DNA of 64,000 nt from Cristatella mucedo (lineage: Eukaryota > Bryozoa > Phylactolaemata > Cristatellidae), in assembly GCA_009760855.2 (NCBI GenBank), contig WPIO01000125.1, forward strand, positions 124,001 to 188,000, in the 5' to 3' direction. The notes below the pieces were generated by a model that was not told the origin of the DNA, did no database searches, and saw nothing but the letters and a program-made list of their open reading frames with translations. This document shows, piece by piece, positions 48,401 to 59,245 of this stretch. Made by a program: the position numbers and the translations under genes. How positions within the stretch are numbered: position 1 is the first letter of the stretch; the number at the start of each line of letters is the position of its first letter.

Positions 48401-48797
48401 GGCGTTCACAACAGACGAGCCAGAATTTTACAACCATGGCGAGCGTCTCCTTGCTCAGTGCAGTAAGACTGCGAGCTACGAAAGAAGTGTAGACGGGATA
48501 TCACAGATGCCTACACCAACTAGGCGACGGTATCCTTATCTAAGTAGGCTCGCACTCTTGCGTTACTACGCTGCTGAAAGTAAGCGGACGTGAATGTGGA
48601 GGCGATGCTCGTATCGGTCGCCCGCTCAGCCCCGCCTCCACCCAGACCGGAAGCTTCGCCGTACCATTCAGCTCGCCTTGCGCATGGATGTCCAACGACT
48701 TGAACAGTTCCCACACCATTTTAACACTTCGGCCGGTGAGAAGACATGTTGTTCTATCGGGATGCACGCACTCTAGCAGCTTCGAAGTCACTTTCAT
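45167..48797 (-). CDS. EFCAB9: EFCAB9, EF-hand partner of the CatSper sperm channel, complete
   Basis: In mammals EFCAB9 binds CatSper-zeta and tunes the sperm flagellar calcium channel to calcium and pH. Four exons (48665-48797, 47009-47157, 46718-46894, 45167-45409) total 702 bp, 233 residues. Residues around 19-50 (LLTGRSVKMVWELFKSLDI, then LNDIIFYHF across the splice) align with human EFCAB9 with almost no length change. Loop 1 (36-47) is degenerate. Loop 2 (DFDGSGQIDFNE, 71-82) has all canonical ligands. Loop 3 (114-125) has Asn first and Glu last, and loop 4 (148-159) is canonical-looking. The charged, probably helical tail (about 162-233) is longer than the human one. Start is the first ATG in frame and matches the family N-terminus. 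A generic calmodulin-like protein is unlikely given the extended collinearity. Confidence 0.92.
46239..46660 (+). mobile_element. LINE family 2, C-terminal domain
   Basis: APSYLAKLPLQHRRALKS and [17 protein letters not shown] match the 21.5 kb copy, then decay. Lies antisense within EFCAB9 intron 3. Confidence 0.75.
46718..46894 (-). CDS. EFCAB9: EFCAB9 exon 3
   Basis: Acceptor GCCGTAG, donor GTAGGC; 59 codons DSLEKQFIYCHSRTVFDFLN to FDLSGDK, with the third loop and the start of the fourth. Confidence 0.93.
47009..47157 (-). CDS. EFCAB9: EFCAB9 exon 2
   Basis: Acceptor CTTTCCAG, donor GTGAGT. IIFYHFMKHSTDLNRGQIYK, then the canonical EF loop DFDGSGQIDFNE, ending LVAVK. Confidence 0.93.
47210..48100. 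promoter_or_regulatory. CpG-rich stretch within EFCAB9 intron 1
   Basis: Begins with CGACGCGCGCGCGCTCGAGC and stays CpG-rich for about 0.9 kb. Possible alternative promoter; no exon recognised in it. Confidence 0.35.
48097..48632 (-). mobile_element. LINE family 1, C-terminal/RT end
   Basis: GGTACGGTCTCCAAAGGACT, GACAGAACCTTGAAGTCGAC, CGGCGTTCACAACAGACGAG and the RT-end segment. Lacks the 3' UTR and tail. CpG-rich and diverged; same strand as EFCAB9. Confidence 0.75.
48665..48797 (-). CDS. EFCAB9: EFCAB9 exon 1
   Basis: ATG at 48797-48795; 44 codons MKVTSKLLEC to GELN plus one base of Asp45. Donor GTACGG is weak but keeps frame and homology. Confidence 0.85.
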
Positions 48798-48899
48798 CGT
48801 GACTAATGTGGCGTCGCAGACGCTTGAAAGCTCCAAGCAGGGGTAGCGTCTTGATTAACCGCCAGAGAACGCTGAGAATTGCTCTCTGGCGCCTGACCC

Positions 48900-49879
48900 C
48901 GGCCACGCTGATCAGCGACTTTTAAAAGGCCTTCCATAGGATTCCAACAGAACAATTTGCTTCTGGGTATAATTTTCCAATTGCTTATGCCTCGAAAGTA
49001 TAGAAAGTAGCCATTTTCCCGCGAACCTGGTTTTTGAGGGCAGGACATTAACGAAGTTGAAATTTAACCATTTTAAATGACTGAACGGAACGATTCGTAT
49101 TTTGGATTATTTAGTCATGAAAATAGCGAATGAATCAACTATAACACTATAGCGTGCATTGGTACTCAATTAATAAAAGTATGACCACATTTGAGAGAGA
49201 TTTACAATTACATAGTAAATCCCTTAACAAGCATCCACTCTATTGCAGTTTCCATCGCACTCTTGCTGATCTGTTTTAGTAGATGCGTTCAAAGTCTATT
49301 AAATCCTCGGTGGAGGCTTCTTCCTCTTGCTCCACCGAGGAAGCTCTACTTTCGTCTTGAATTTATCAAGATGAGCATCAAGGATATGGATTTTGAAGGA
49401 ACCTGTTCTAGCCTGTTTCGCCTTAACGACGAGCTTCTTGAACTCATGCATTCATTGATGCTTAAATTGCCATTTTAAAAGGACTTAATTGATACTTAAA
49501 TCGTATTTGTGTTACAATAGAGTCCCCGGCTGTAATCTTTGCCTCGGAGAGTTTAGGTAGAAGTTTTTTAAAGGCTGCTGACTCCTTAGCAAAAGCTGTC
49601 AAAAATCATTTTATATCACCTAATTTGATGTCCAGTGGTAACAATAGTACCTTTTGGGTTCCACCACTTACTCCCACTCGACATAGTTATTCCACATAGA
49701 GAAATTGATCCGTTGTGGCCAGCCCTGCCTGTGGTTGTGCGCATAACGGTGTCAATTATTTCAACGGCAAAGATATAAGAAACTCTTCGAGATCCATCAG
49801 GAATGCCACTATTTTGCAGCTAGTTTCTGATTACCTTCAAACTCGTCTTAAGTCTATAGCGTGTGCTCTCTTGAGCACC
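48900..49879 (+). other. Intergenic, no gene recognised
   Basis: Holds one perfect hairpin (49304-49341). A short frame ending LNDELLELMHSLMLKLPF at 49478 has no known relative. Confidence 0.45.
49304..49341 (+). repeat. 12-bp perfect hairpin
   Basis: TCCTCGGTGGAG at 49304-49315 pairs exactly with CTCCACCGAGGA at 49330-49341, with a 14-nt loop. Confidence 0.85.
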
Positions 49880-52030
49880 CAAAATCATCTGTGAATTGCA
49901 AAACCTCAAGACCCTTGACATCGCGATGCTGTCCGAGCAAAACTCTCTTCTTTGCCCCTGCTAATCAATTCCCCTTCCGACCTATCATCATTTGTAGAAT
50001 GCTACCACACGACACTTACTGATATACTTAACGAGCTTGTACCTCCGATTAAGCGAAATGTGCGCCCTCGCCCAAACGGCCCGTGCTTTACCACAGACAT
50101 TCGACTTGCTAGGTCTGTTAAGCGTAAGCCTGAGAGAGCTAAAAAAAAGATCAGAATTAGCTGTCCATCGTCAGGCATACAAGGGCTGCTGTAGATCATA
50201 CCATTCGATTCAAGAACAGGCCAAGTGTAGCTTCCTTCTATCAAAGTATTGTTAAATCACAAACGCACAATCCAAAAATGCTGATGTCTATCGTCAACCG
50301 TCTTCTCAAACGCTCCCAGGTTAGCTCCTTACCTAGTGATCATTGTGGCAATCTATTCGATCGCTTTTCCAGTCTCTTTGTCAGCAAGATAGACAAAATC
50401 AGAGAGGCAATTCCTCAGGTAGCAGCATGCCCTCTTTATAGCGCCCCTAAATAACAACTTCACAGGACTCCCGTATCTCAATTCCATGCAGGACCTCAAT
50501 TTCTACATTCAAGGAGGCCACGAGGTACCTCACCCTGAAATACATCTCCCTGTCAAAGAAGACTACTCTAGACCCTTTTCCTAATGTCCTACTTCGACGA
50601 TGCACGGATCTGCTGCTGCTACGCATGACAAACATAACAAATATATCCTTTGCCTCAGGTCATGTCCCTGAACCTTTCAAAAAGGCTGTTTTTAGGCCAC
50701 TAATTAAAAAAGGGATGCCAGACCAAAAGAACTTGAGCAGCTTTTGCCCAGTCTCCCTTCTACCGTTCCTATCAAGGGCACTGGAACGAGTTGTGGCAGA
50801 CCAGCTGATCTTTTGTCTTGAAACTTCAAACCTAGCAAGTAAGCATCAATCTTGTTTTCAGTGTTAATCTCTCCAAAGAATCAGTATTGCTTAGGGTGTA
50901 TATTGACCTTCTCAGGAATGCAGACTTGGGTAAAGTCTCTCTGCTTGTCCTGCCTGATTGATCTTTCGACAGCTTTCGATACTATTGATCACGAAGTCCT
51001 TCTTGAGCGTCTCGAATCTCGCATGGGCGCTACTGGCACTGCACTGAAATGGTTCAGGTCCTATGTCAGTAGGAGACTCCAGAGTATTTGTGTGAACGAA
51101 AAAAGGTCATCCGAGGAACCATCGAAGTACGAGGTACCTCAGGGTTCTGTGCTTGGTTATCTTCTCTTCATAGTGTATGCTTTCCCTCGTGCCGATGCGA
51201 TCACCCAGCATAATATAGGCTTTCACTTCTATGCAGATCATACTCAGTTGTACCTTTACTTTGATCCGTTCCATCCATCCAGCACGTCAAATTCTCTCGA
51301 ATCCCTTCCTGAATGTATTGCTGACGTCCACACATGCATTTGTGACATCCCATCTCGACTTCTGTAACCCACTGATTGCTGATCTACCGGCCTGTACAAT
51401 CAGGTGCTTACAGTTGGTCCAAAACTCTGCAGCTAGGCTATTCAGTTGTGTGCATCGCAGTTGCTACAGCCATCACGCCACTTCTTGCTGACCTGGACTG
51501 CCTTCCAATCAAGCAGTGGATCGACTTCAAGGTTTTGCCATTCACGTTTAGGTCCCTTCCGTTCTCTGGGTCAAGCCTACCTATCTGAACTAATCCCCCA
51601 TCTTTCTAAGCATAGTAATATCAGCTGTTCGTACTCAAATCTTTTAGCTATACCTCGTACGAACCTCAAATTCCTTCGATGCCTCCCTTTTGTTCGTATG
51701 CGCCCAAAGCCTGTAACTCACTCCCGACTGACGTCTCGACACCCCTCGACTTTACGGCATTTAAAAAGAAGTTTAAACGCATATATTTATCACAGCTTTT
51801 AGTGAGTCCTTGTGATTCGTCCTTTGTGCGCTTCTGCATGTTGACACTGAGCATGTCACCTCTAACCGCGTCATGCATATTTCATTGTGCATGCCACCAC
51901 TAGTCTGACCTTATCTGGATTTAATCTAGTTTGAGCATGTTTCCTTTACAGCATATGTAAAGTGCCTAGAAAGAGATCAAGTTCTCTGCGGGTGCTTTAA
52001 AAATACATTATTTTTATTATTATTAATATT
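49880..52030 (+). mobile_element. LINE family 1, longest copy (EN end, RT, C-terminus, tail)
   Basis: Linker after the endonuclease (DILNELVPPIKRNVRPRPNG, LSVHRQAYKG), then RT: FKKAVFRPLIKKG, SLLPFLSRALERVVADQL, DLSTAFDTIDHEVLLERL, a decayed QGSVLG and FYADHTQLYLYF, where the second catalytic Asp of YADD is His. C-terminal domain and 3' UTR follow, ending in the stem-loop and ATT tail. Frameshifts and stops make it inactive. CR1/L2-type. The endonuclease N-terminus and any ORF1 are missing. Confidence 0.9.
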
Positions 52031-52039
52031 ACTTGTATT

Positions 52040-52750
52040 AACCCAAGGATTTCATCAAGTTCTTGAAGCTATTGCAATCCACTTTGACGGCGTTCCCATT
52101 TTGGAGAAGCACGTTTTAGGACATCTGAATGAGTTGCCAATGAAGAGGCACCACTAATTCTGGTTACACGCGTTCACGTTGCTTCTACAAGACTGGGGTC
52201 ACGTTTTGGAAGAGTCAGAGCTCATCCTGAAAGTAAAAAAATAATAGCTGATTTAACAACCTCTTTTGTATAGCGACAGAAGAGCCTTTATGGTTATCCC
52301 CACCGCTTGCACCGGCAATAAAAGATCGCCGTCCGCAAGATTCGAACACACGACCTCGGGACCAAAGTCGTGAAAAGCAACCGCCTCACCTTGTGTAATG
52401 CTGTAAAGAAGCTGGAGAAAGCTTGATGATTCCGCTTCTACTGATCTGTTGCTTGCACACTTTCAGCAATCGGGCTCACCAATTCAGCCCCTAGACGTCA
52501 GAAGCTCGGCATTGGTCATCGTGAGACCAAGACCTCGGATGAATTCGCTGAGATCCTTTTGGTTGGAATAGTATGAGTTTCTCTCCTCAATTCAACTTGT
52601 GGAATAGCCATCTGGATCTACGACAGCTTCTCTGCCCTTTCCGAGTTGCTGCTCTCTTCTGCAGATGACTGGTCTCTCTTAGGAGGAGTGGGAACTTGAA
52701 TTCCCAGCAGAAGCGTGCCTAGGATATTGTTCGCCCGGGGACGAACTAAG
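52040..52750 (-). pseudogene. Relic of an unclassified repeat-family protein, split by a SINE
   Basis: Minus strand contains KDLSEFIRGLGLTMTNAELL and, past the inserted SINE, VLLQNGN. Both resemble, from memory, motifs (DLVRDLGLSK..AELLGSR; AVLLHNGN) in an abundant uncharacterised protein of invertebrate genomes. Frames are broken by stops. The SINE at 52236-52412 interrupts it. Confidence 0.4.
52236..52412 (-). mobile_element. SINE family B
   Basis: TTAACAACCTCTTTTGTATA tail side, CACCGCTTGCACCGGCAATA body, AAGATTCGAACACACGACCT B-box. Third copy in the same orientation. Confidence 0.78.
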
Positions 52751-52819
52751 TAGATGGCGCCCCGTCCAGTATTAGACATCCATTTTGGCGCCCCCTGTCA
52801 GCGCTCTTAAACCATGATA

Positions 52820-52962
52820 TATAATTCATATGTATAGCACCCTAAGAGAACCTAATCTATATTCAGGCGCTTAACGTATGCAACGGGGCTCGAGCCTTTG
52901 ACATCGGTCAGACCTTGGTCGGGGCAAGCACCTTAACCACTAAGCCAAACCAGCGAAATGTT
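52820..52962 (-). mobile_element. SINE family A
   Basis: AATTCATATGTATAGCACCC tail, stem-loop with TTCAGGCGCTTA, then GGGGCTCGAGCC B-box and GCACCTTAACCACTAAGCCA head. Confidence 0.8.
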
Positions 52963-52969
52963 TTTGTTC

Positions 52970-53920
52970 AGGACTAGCAATTTTATGCAAACATTTCTTG
53001 TGACAATTTTCCATCTTTGCTTCCTGAGATGTATTGTAGCTCTAGAAGGTGAAATGATTTGCCCGGCTTTTGTGTTGATCCGCAACAGGTATACCGCAGT
53101 ATATCTTGAAAAGCCTCGTTGTGGTTTCCATGCTTCGGGGGGGAGCTGCTACTCTCAGAGAGGCTCAAGATGGCAACCGGAAAGCGAAACTTGGGGACGC
53201 AGCTCCCAGATTTCCTTAAGTGGCGGCTACAACATTTTCTTTAGATGAAGCTCGACTTTCCCTTAGCCAAAAAATGCTCCTCAGCTTCACTGGAGGCCTG
53301 AGAGATCTGTCCAGGATGTTAAAAGGCGACCAGGGAGAGGCTGCAGTGTCAGCAGAGTAGCCATAGAGGCTTGCGAAGCGTCGCGCCCACGGAGCGTCGC
53401 TTTGAGGTGGGCTACTACAGAGAGAATATCTATACATCTTAGATGGTGCTAAGCAAGCATGTTTACGCGGTTCGAACTCGACGTGCAAGTTGTGGGCAAA
53501 TTTCCCTAGGGAGCAGTTAATATTTTTTGTAAAGTTTGCATTCATATTTTTAGAGTTACTGACGAAGCGCATTTTTTCATACAGGCTTTAAGGAGGCGTG
53601 CCGGGGTGTGCCGCTGAAAAGAGCAGCTTCAGGCAATTGAAATTGGGGTGCACGTCCATTTGTTCTAGACGAACTTCAGGCGACGCACTCTCCGGGCTGA
53701 GCTTCGACTAATGCCGGTACCAATGCGCCCACTGGGTTATCTTTTAAATTCATGAACTTTTTGGAAAGGTTTCCTATTACTAAAAGAGCTTGACGTACTC
53801 TACTACTGCTCAAAGTATATAGCTCAAATCAACCAGACCTCAGGTGCTCCAAGTCTATGCTCATTACATCTTGCTTCGGCTCTGCCTTGGCAAAAGACTG
53901 CCGCATAATCGGTCCTTAGC
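52970..53920 (+). other. Intergenic, no gene recognised
   Basis: Open frames at 52958-53248 (+) and 53216-53572 (-) have no recognisable motif. Confidence 0.4.
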
Positions 53921-53921
53921 C

Positions 53922-54281
53922 ATTTCGTATGCTCCCAAAGCCTGGAACTCCCTCCCGACCTGTGTCAGAACATCCCCTGACCTGACCACATTTAAAAGGA
54001 ACTCAAAAACACACCTATTCAGGACAGCATTTAGTGGGTCCCTGTGATTCGTCGTTTACGTGCTTATGCGTGCTGACACTGTGCATGCTGCCACTAACCA
54101 CATTTGCATGCCGACCCTGTGCATGTCACCCCTAACCATGTTATTCATCTTGTTTGCTTTTCAAGCATGATTTTACTTACCATTCAATTGCATTTCCCTT
54201 TGCAGCAAGTGTAAAGCGCCTAGACAGAGATTAAGTTCTCCGAGGGCGCTTTATCAAGTACATTATTATTATTATTATTAT
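53922..54281 (+). mobile_element. LINE family 1, 3' part
   Basis: YAPKAWNSLPTCVRTSPDLT, FRTAFSGSL, 3' UTR, stem-loop and (ATT)n; well preserved. Confidence 0.88.
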
Positions 54282-54529
54282 TCAATTCAGGAACCATGGA
54301 TTTTGAATACCAGTCATTATCTGATTTGGTCCTCAGTAATTATCCAACACTTCCGACACCGAATGTTACAAGCGGTGTGTAGCGACTTCCACTTCCGGAC
54401 AGAACTAGGCAGCAAATGCAGAGCACGCAACGATGCTAGTCGCAGCCGAAGGGCGACAAATGCCGATGACGCTCAGAACCCGAGAGCGCCCGAGCTATAA
54501 CAAGTAATTAGCGGATAAGTCCTAGGGTT

Positions 54530-54925
<396 letters not shown>

Positions 54926-55345
54926 TTGGCGAATTCGCACAATTAAGCGAGCTTACGCGATATCGTTAGGTGCCTGTGCGCGCCGACAATGTGCACGTTA
55001 ACGCCGTATGGGCATGCTGATTTTACTGCATATTTAGCAGAAAGAGATTTAGTTTGCTGAAGGCAGTGTGAACATTTATTGTTGATCAATATTTATTATT
55101 CTAAAAAACAGATGCGATGGTGACGACTGATAAGATCATCACATGCGTTCAATCTGTGCGAAGCCTCCGCTCACGTGCGAGCAAAAGACTGGTAATTTAC
55201 ACAGCGTTTATAACTATCGGCCGAGCTTAACCCCCCCTACCTAAACATCCTGACTCCGCCACTGTGTGTGTGTCTGTGTGTGTGTGTGTGCTTTCTCGCG
55301 CATGTTCGTGCATACGTGCGCTCTATTTCCAAATTGCCAATCCGC

Positions 55346-55856
55346 TAATCCACTTCATTCTTTGATTCCAGCCTATCTCTCAGATATACTCCCCCATCAG
55401 GCCAAGCATCGTACCACCCGCTTTTCGGAATCCAACAGTCTACAAATACCTCGTACAAACCTCAAATCCTTTGGAGACCGTGCATTTAGTTCGTATGCTC
55501 CCAAAGCCTGGAACTCCCTCCCGACTTGTGTCAGAACAACCCCTGACCTGACCACATTTAAAAACAAACTTAAAAACACACCTATTTATGACAGCATTTC
55601 GTGGGTCCCTGTGATTCGTCCTTTACGTGCTTACGCGTGCTGACACTGTGCATGATGCCACTAACCACATTTGCATTGACCCTGTGCATGTCACCCCTAA
55701 CCATGTTATTCATTTGGTTTGTTTATCAAGCTTGATATTACTCACCGTTCAATTGCATTTCCCTTTGCAGCAAATATGCAGCAAACGTAAAGCGCCTAGA
55801 AAGAGATTAAGTTCTCTGAGGGCGCTTTATCAAGTGCATTATTATTATTATCATTA
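55346..55856 (+). mobile_element. LINE family 1, 3' part
   Basis: From LIPAYLSDILPHQAKHRTTR through [18 protein letters not shown], 3' UTR, stem-loop and ATT tail. The longest intact C-terminal frame in the window. Confidence 0.9.
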
Positions 55857-56409
55857 AAAGGAAACAAAGCCCTAGAAAGAACGAAGAGTAGGTTGCACCA
55901 CCCTCCCGAGTTCTATCAATTGCCTCAGAGCCGAGCTAGTCGCACCCACGCAACCATTATGGCAGCACACACGCACCGTCTCCCGTCTTCTGTCGCTCTC
56001 CTCGGGCTACTCATATAAAATGTGTCCTCACGATAGGCGAGCGATGAAAGCGAAGTGTATTGACCGACCTTTGCGCCTTAGCTGTCAGCGCTTTTGCGCT
56101 TCCATCTTAATTGGGTGCGTAAAGAATCCGACGCTCAGGGGTCGTCGGAGGGGTAGGGCGCCTGGCGGCGGTAGGGCACCGCGAGGGAGCTCGCCGTCCC
56201 TCGCTGGCGAGGCGGACGAGCAACCGCCGCCGGAGCGAATGCGGACGCCGCTCTGCGCTCCGGCGTCGATCGGCCGCCGCCGACGCTCCTCGCTGTGCGC
56301 GTTGCAGAGGCGTTCGGATGGCTTTCTCGAGCGCCTTCGTCCTCTCACGCTCGCGCTGACCCCTGGCGCGGTCCGTCCTAACTGCGGCCGCCCGTCAGCG
56401 AGGCGAGCG

Positions 56410-56410
<1 letters not shown>

Positions 56411-56478
<68 letters not shown>
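56411..56478 (+). repeat. (AG)n microsatellite
   Basis: About 33 AG units within the GC-rich island. Confidence 0.95.
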
Positions 56479-56480
<2 letters not shown>

Positions 56481-57139
56481 AACAGTGCGGGTAGCCTCGT
56501 CGTCGTCACCGCCGCTTCAGAGCTTCAAATGAATGCACTCTCGATCGCGAGGCGGGCGCGTCCGAGCAGTTCTTGGGAGAGACGATGAGGCGTAAACGAC
56601 GCTCATCAGTGCGACTCCCGAGACGAAAGCTCCGCCAGGCGAGGTCGAAGCAAACGCAAATTATGTCTACCCGTCGGCGAGGGGGGCGGTCGGGCGCCGC
56701 GCGTGTCGTCATGCATGCGGTGAGTGCGCGGGAGCGCCCGCGGCTGCGTTACATTATTCAAGCGTTCGCTGGCGACGTTGGTGCCACGGCCACGCCGCGA
56801 CGCCAAATGAGTTCTCATTAATGGGAATAGCGGTTTGCCCGCCGCCCCAAACCGGTTTGCTCGCCTCCGCTGTCTATGGAGGGGCGCTCGACGGCTGCTC
56901 TGCTCCGCGTGCGCGCCAGTGCCGCGAGGCTCGCTTGAGCCGCATTTCGTGACGACAATGATGCAAATGTACAAACCTTTTAATAAAACGAGGTAGAGCA
57001 GAGGCAGGTCCTGAGCCGTTTACTGGACAGGGAGCGCTGCGTTTATTTTCATTTTCCCCTCGCGTAGCCTTGCATCCGGTCATTGTTTTGGGTTCGTTGC
57101 AGCGTCGGCTGCGCTGGCGGCAGCAGTAGCAGCGATGGC

Positions 57140-57140
<1 letters not shown>

Positions 57141-57180
<40 letters not shown>
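57141..57180 (+). repeat. (GCA)n trinucleotide repeat
   Basis: Thirteen GCA/CAG units. They encode poly-Ala in both directions in the open frames, but no gene is supported. Confidence 0.95.
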
Positions 57181-57181
<1 letters not shown>

Positions 57182-57393
57182 TAGGTTAGGGCCGCAACGT
57201 CTCAGGTTGGCGGGCCCGTGCACCTGGCGCCTTCTGTCTGCACGCGGCCACGCTGTGGCCAGCGCTCGCAGCTCACGCATCGGGTGCGCTTTCTGCCGCT
57301 TGATGCAAAAGAGGGACGGCCTCCGCATTAGCGGCATCCGGCTACGCCACAGTGGGAGAGAGCACGGAGAAAAGAGGAACACGAAGTTTACTA

Positions 57394-57472
57394 AGGCAAA
57401 GTGTAAAGCGCGTAGACGGAGATTCAGTTCTCTGAGGGAGCTTTATCAAGTGCATTATTATTATTATTATTA
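57394..57472 (+). mobile_element. LINE family 1, 3' tail only
   Basis: GTGTAAAGCGCGTAGACGGA stem-loop and (ATT)n inserted in the GC-rich island. Confidence 0.85.
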
Positions 57473-58370
57473 AAGCCGCCAAGATCTTGTTATTCACCCC
57501 GCCACTCAGTTTAGGCTCGAGGATCGCACTCGGCGGCTCTCAAGCGATCTCTCTAAATCCATGGGGCGACTGCAAGTGCGCTGCGGCCATTTCGCGGCGG
57601 GGCGGGGTGGGGCGGTCAGCCTCAGGACTAGGAGGACTTGGCGTTAGGGTGCAACAAGCCGGTTCGCGCGCACTCTCTCTTGCACGCACTTGTAGCACGA
57701 ACGACCGAAGACAAAACCCTGCACAAGCTGCGGGCGTGAGTGTGCACATTTCGATGGACGAAAGAGCGCCGAGCGTGACAGTGGCGTAACGAGTATACGC
57801 TCAGAGAGCTCACACAGCTCGTGCATGCGTAGCGGCTGTGATCGCTGTACGGTCGCGTCGCCAGCTGCAAGTGGAAGAAGAGAAAGGATGGCGTTCGTTC
57901 AGGCTGATGGTGGGGGCAGTAATTACGGAGCAAGCGACGCCGAGGGTCGCGTAACCCTCGTTACTATTGGCCGACTCCTTGCTGGCGTCTCGCGGGCAGC
58001 GAGCGGCCCTAGGCGTGGATTAGGACTGGGCAGTCGACCCTTGCGGTTGACAGTTGACGTTGTGTAGACAATGGAACTGCCTCAGCCTGCTCCGCGTTGG
58101 CTAGTCGGCGCCTGAGCTACTGTCGCCGAGAATTGACAGTGAACTCCGGCGTCGTCATACGCGCCGGCAAAAACGCGACATGCTAGCAATCCCCAAAAAA
58201 CGCGTGCGAAAAGAGCGTGCAACTATACAAATATTTAGAAGTACGTGATTTAATTGATATCAATGGCTTGTCTTCCAAATAAATTACTATTATACTAAAT
58301 ATAAACAAATTTTCCGTGCGGAAGTAACACTAGTACGTCTAGTTTCGTCTTGCATTAATGATGTAATCTG

Positions 58371-58655
58371 AATCCGACAAGTATCGTGCCATATTTTGAA
58401 AATGCCAATCAGAATGCCTCTTCAAAAATCTTCCCTGGGACACAGTTAGTTGGACGCTTGCTTGATCGCGGACAGAATCTTTGGTGCAAGGTTCAAGATT
58501 TCAATCTGGCGAGAACAAAAAGCGTCGACGAAAATCTGCAAATGTACGGCTCTGAGCTGGTTCCTGTAGCGAATGTTCCTATTGCTTTCGACGAGTTGGC
58601 CGATGACTGCCCTTCTCTAATGGTACCGTTGATCAACTACTGGGAAGACATATAA
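58371..58655 (+). CDS. Unrecognised 94-codon open frame, possible terminal exon
   Basis: Opens after a TGA at 58368 and runs to TAA at 58655 with protein-like composition (PGTQLVGRLLDRGQNLWCKV, LVPVANVPIAFDELADDCPS, LINYWEDI). There is no ATG near its left end; the first in-frame ATG is far inside. It could be a last exon or an old transposon piece. Function not recognised. Confidence 0.3.
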   Translation, partial: NPTSIVPYFENANQNASSKIFPGTQLVGRLLDRGQNLWCKVQDFNLARTKSVDENLQMYGSELVPVANVPIAFDELADDCPSLMVPLINYWEDI

Positions 58656-59204
58656 ATAGTCAGACGCAGAACAGGTCGACGTACTAATTCAAGGTTTCCT
58701 TTGCAACTCTGGAATGTTTGAGGTCCTACGAAAAACTGCTGTACACAACGATGCAGCTACCATTCCGATGAAAACGTAAGAAAACTGAGATTTTGAATTC
58801 AAATTGTACAGAATGATGTTACGGGTTTAACCAACAAATTTCAACAAATTGCGCTTATGCGTTCTCGCGCTATGGCCTCAAATAGCCCGGCTCAGCGACC
58901 CAGTATGCACATTCAAACAGCGATACAGCTGCCATTTCCACACTAGCCGCCTTACAACTTTCGTTTTGATTTTACAGTATAGAAAACAGTGTTCCGGTTT
59001 CACCTTCAAAATTTCGTTCCGCAGCGCATGGACACTATGGCCTTAATTGGTCCGAGCCAGCCAGCCTGCCAAAATAATCAAACTGCAGTGCAGCTGACAT
59101 TTTCACAGTAGATGTCGTAAAACCGAGTTTTGATTACGTATTACAGATACAAGTGTTCCGGATTTACCCACCTAGTTTCAAAACATAGGCCAGCGTATTT
59201 CCAC

Positions 59205-59245
59205 TGCTACGGCTTCCAGTGGCCCGGTCATTAGTGGCCGTAGCA
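59205..59245 (+). repeat. Palindrome at the satellite B mirror point
   Basis: TGCTACGGC (59205-59213) and GCCGTAGCA (59237-59245) form a 9-bp perfect stem, with partial pairing inside, where unit orientation flips. Confidence 0.8.

Larger units (their letters stand above)
55900..58150. promoter_or_regulatory. GC- and CpG-rich island without a recognised gene
   Basis: Markedly CpG-rich between AT-rich flanks, with (AG)n, (CAG)n and a LINE tail inside. Open frames on both strands are Arg/Ala/Pro-rich composition artefacts. May mark a promoter or 5' exon that I cannot place. Confidence 0.4.

Noticed and set aside
49880-51370. Host gene with a reverse transcriptase domain
   Set aside because: Frameshifts, stops, the substituted YADD and the LINE stem-loop/ATT tail show a dead LINE copy.
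56020-56974. Arg/Ala/Pro-rich frames on both strands
   Set aside because: Created by GC-rich composition and the (AG)n tract; no domain or splice structure.
57080-57473. Poly-Ala frames over the (CAG)n repeat
   Set aside because: Open on both strands because of the trinucleotide repeat, and one runs into a LINE tail; no gene evidence.
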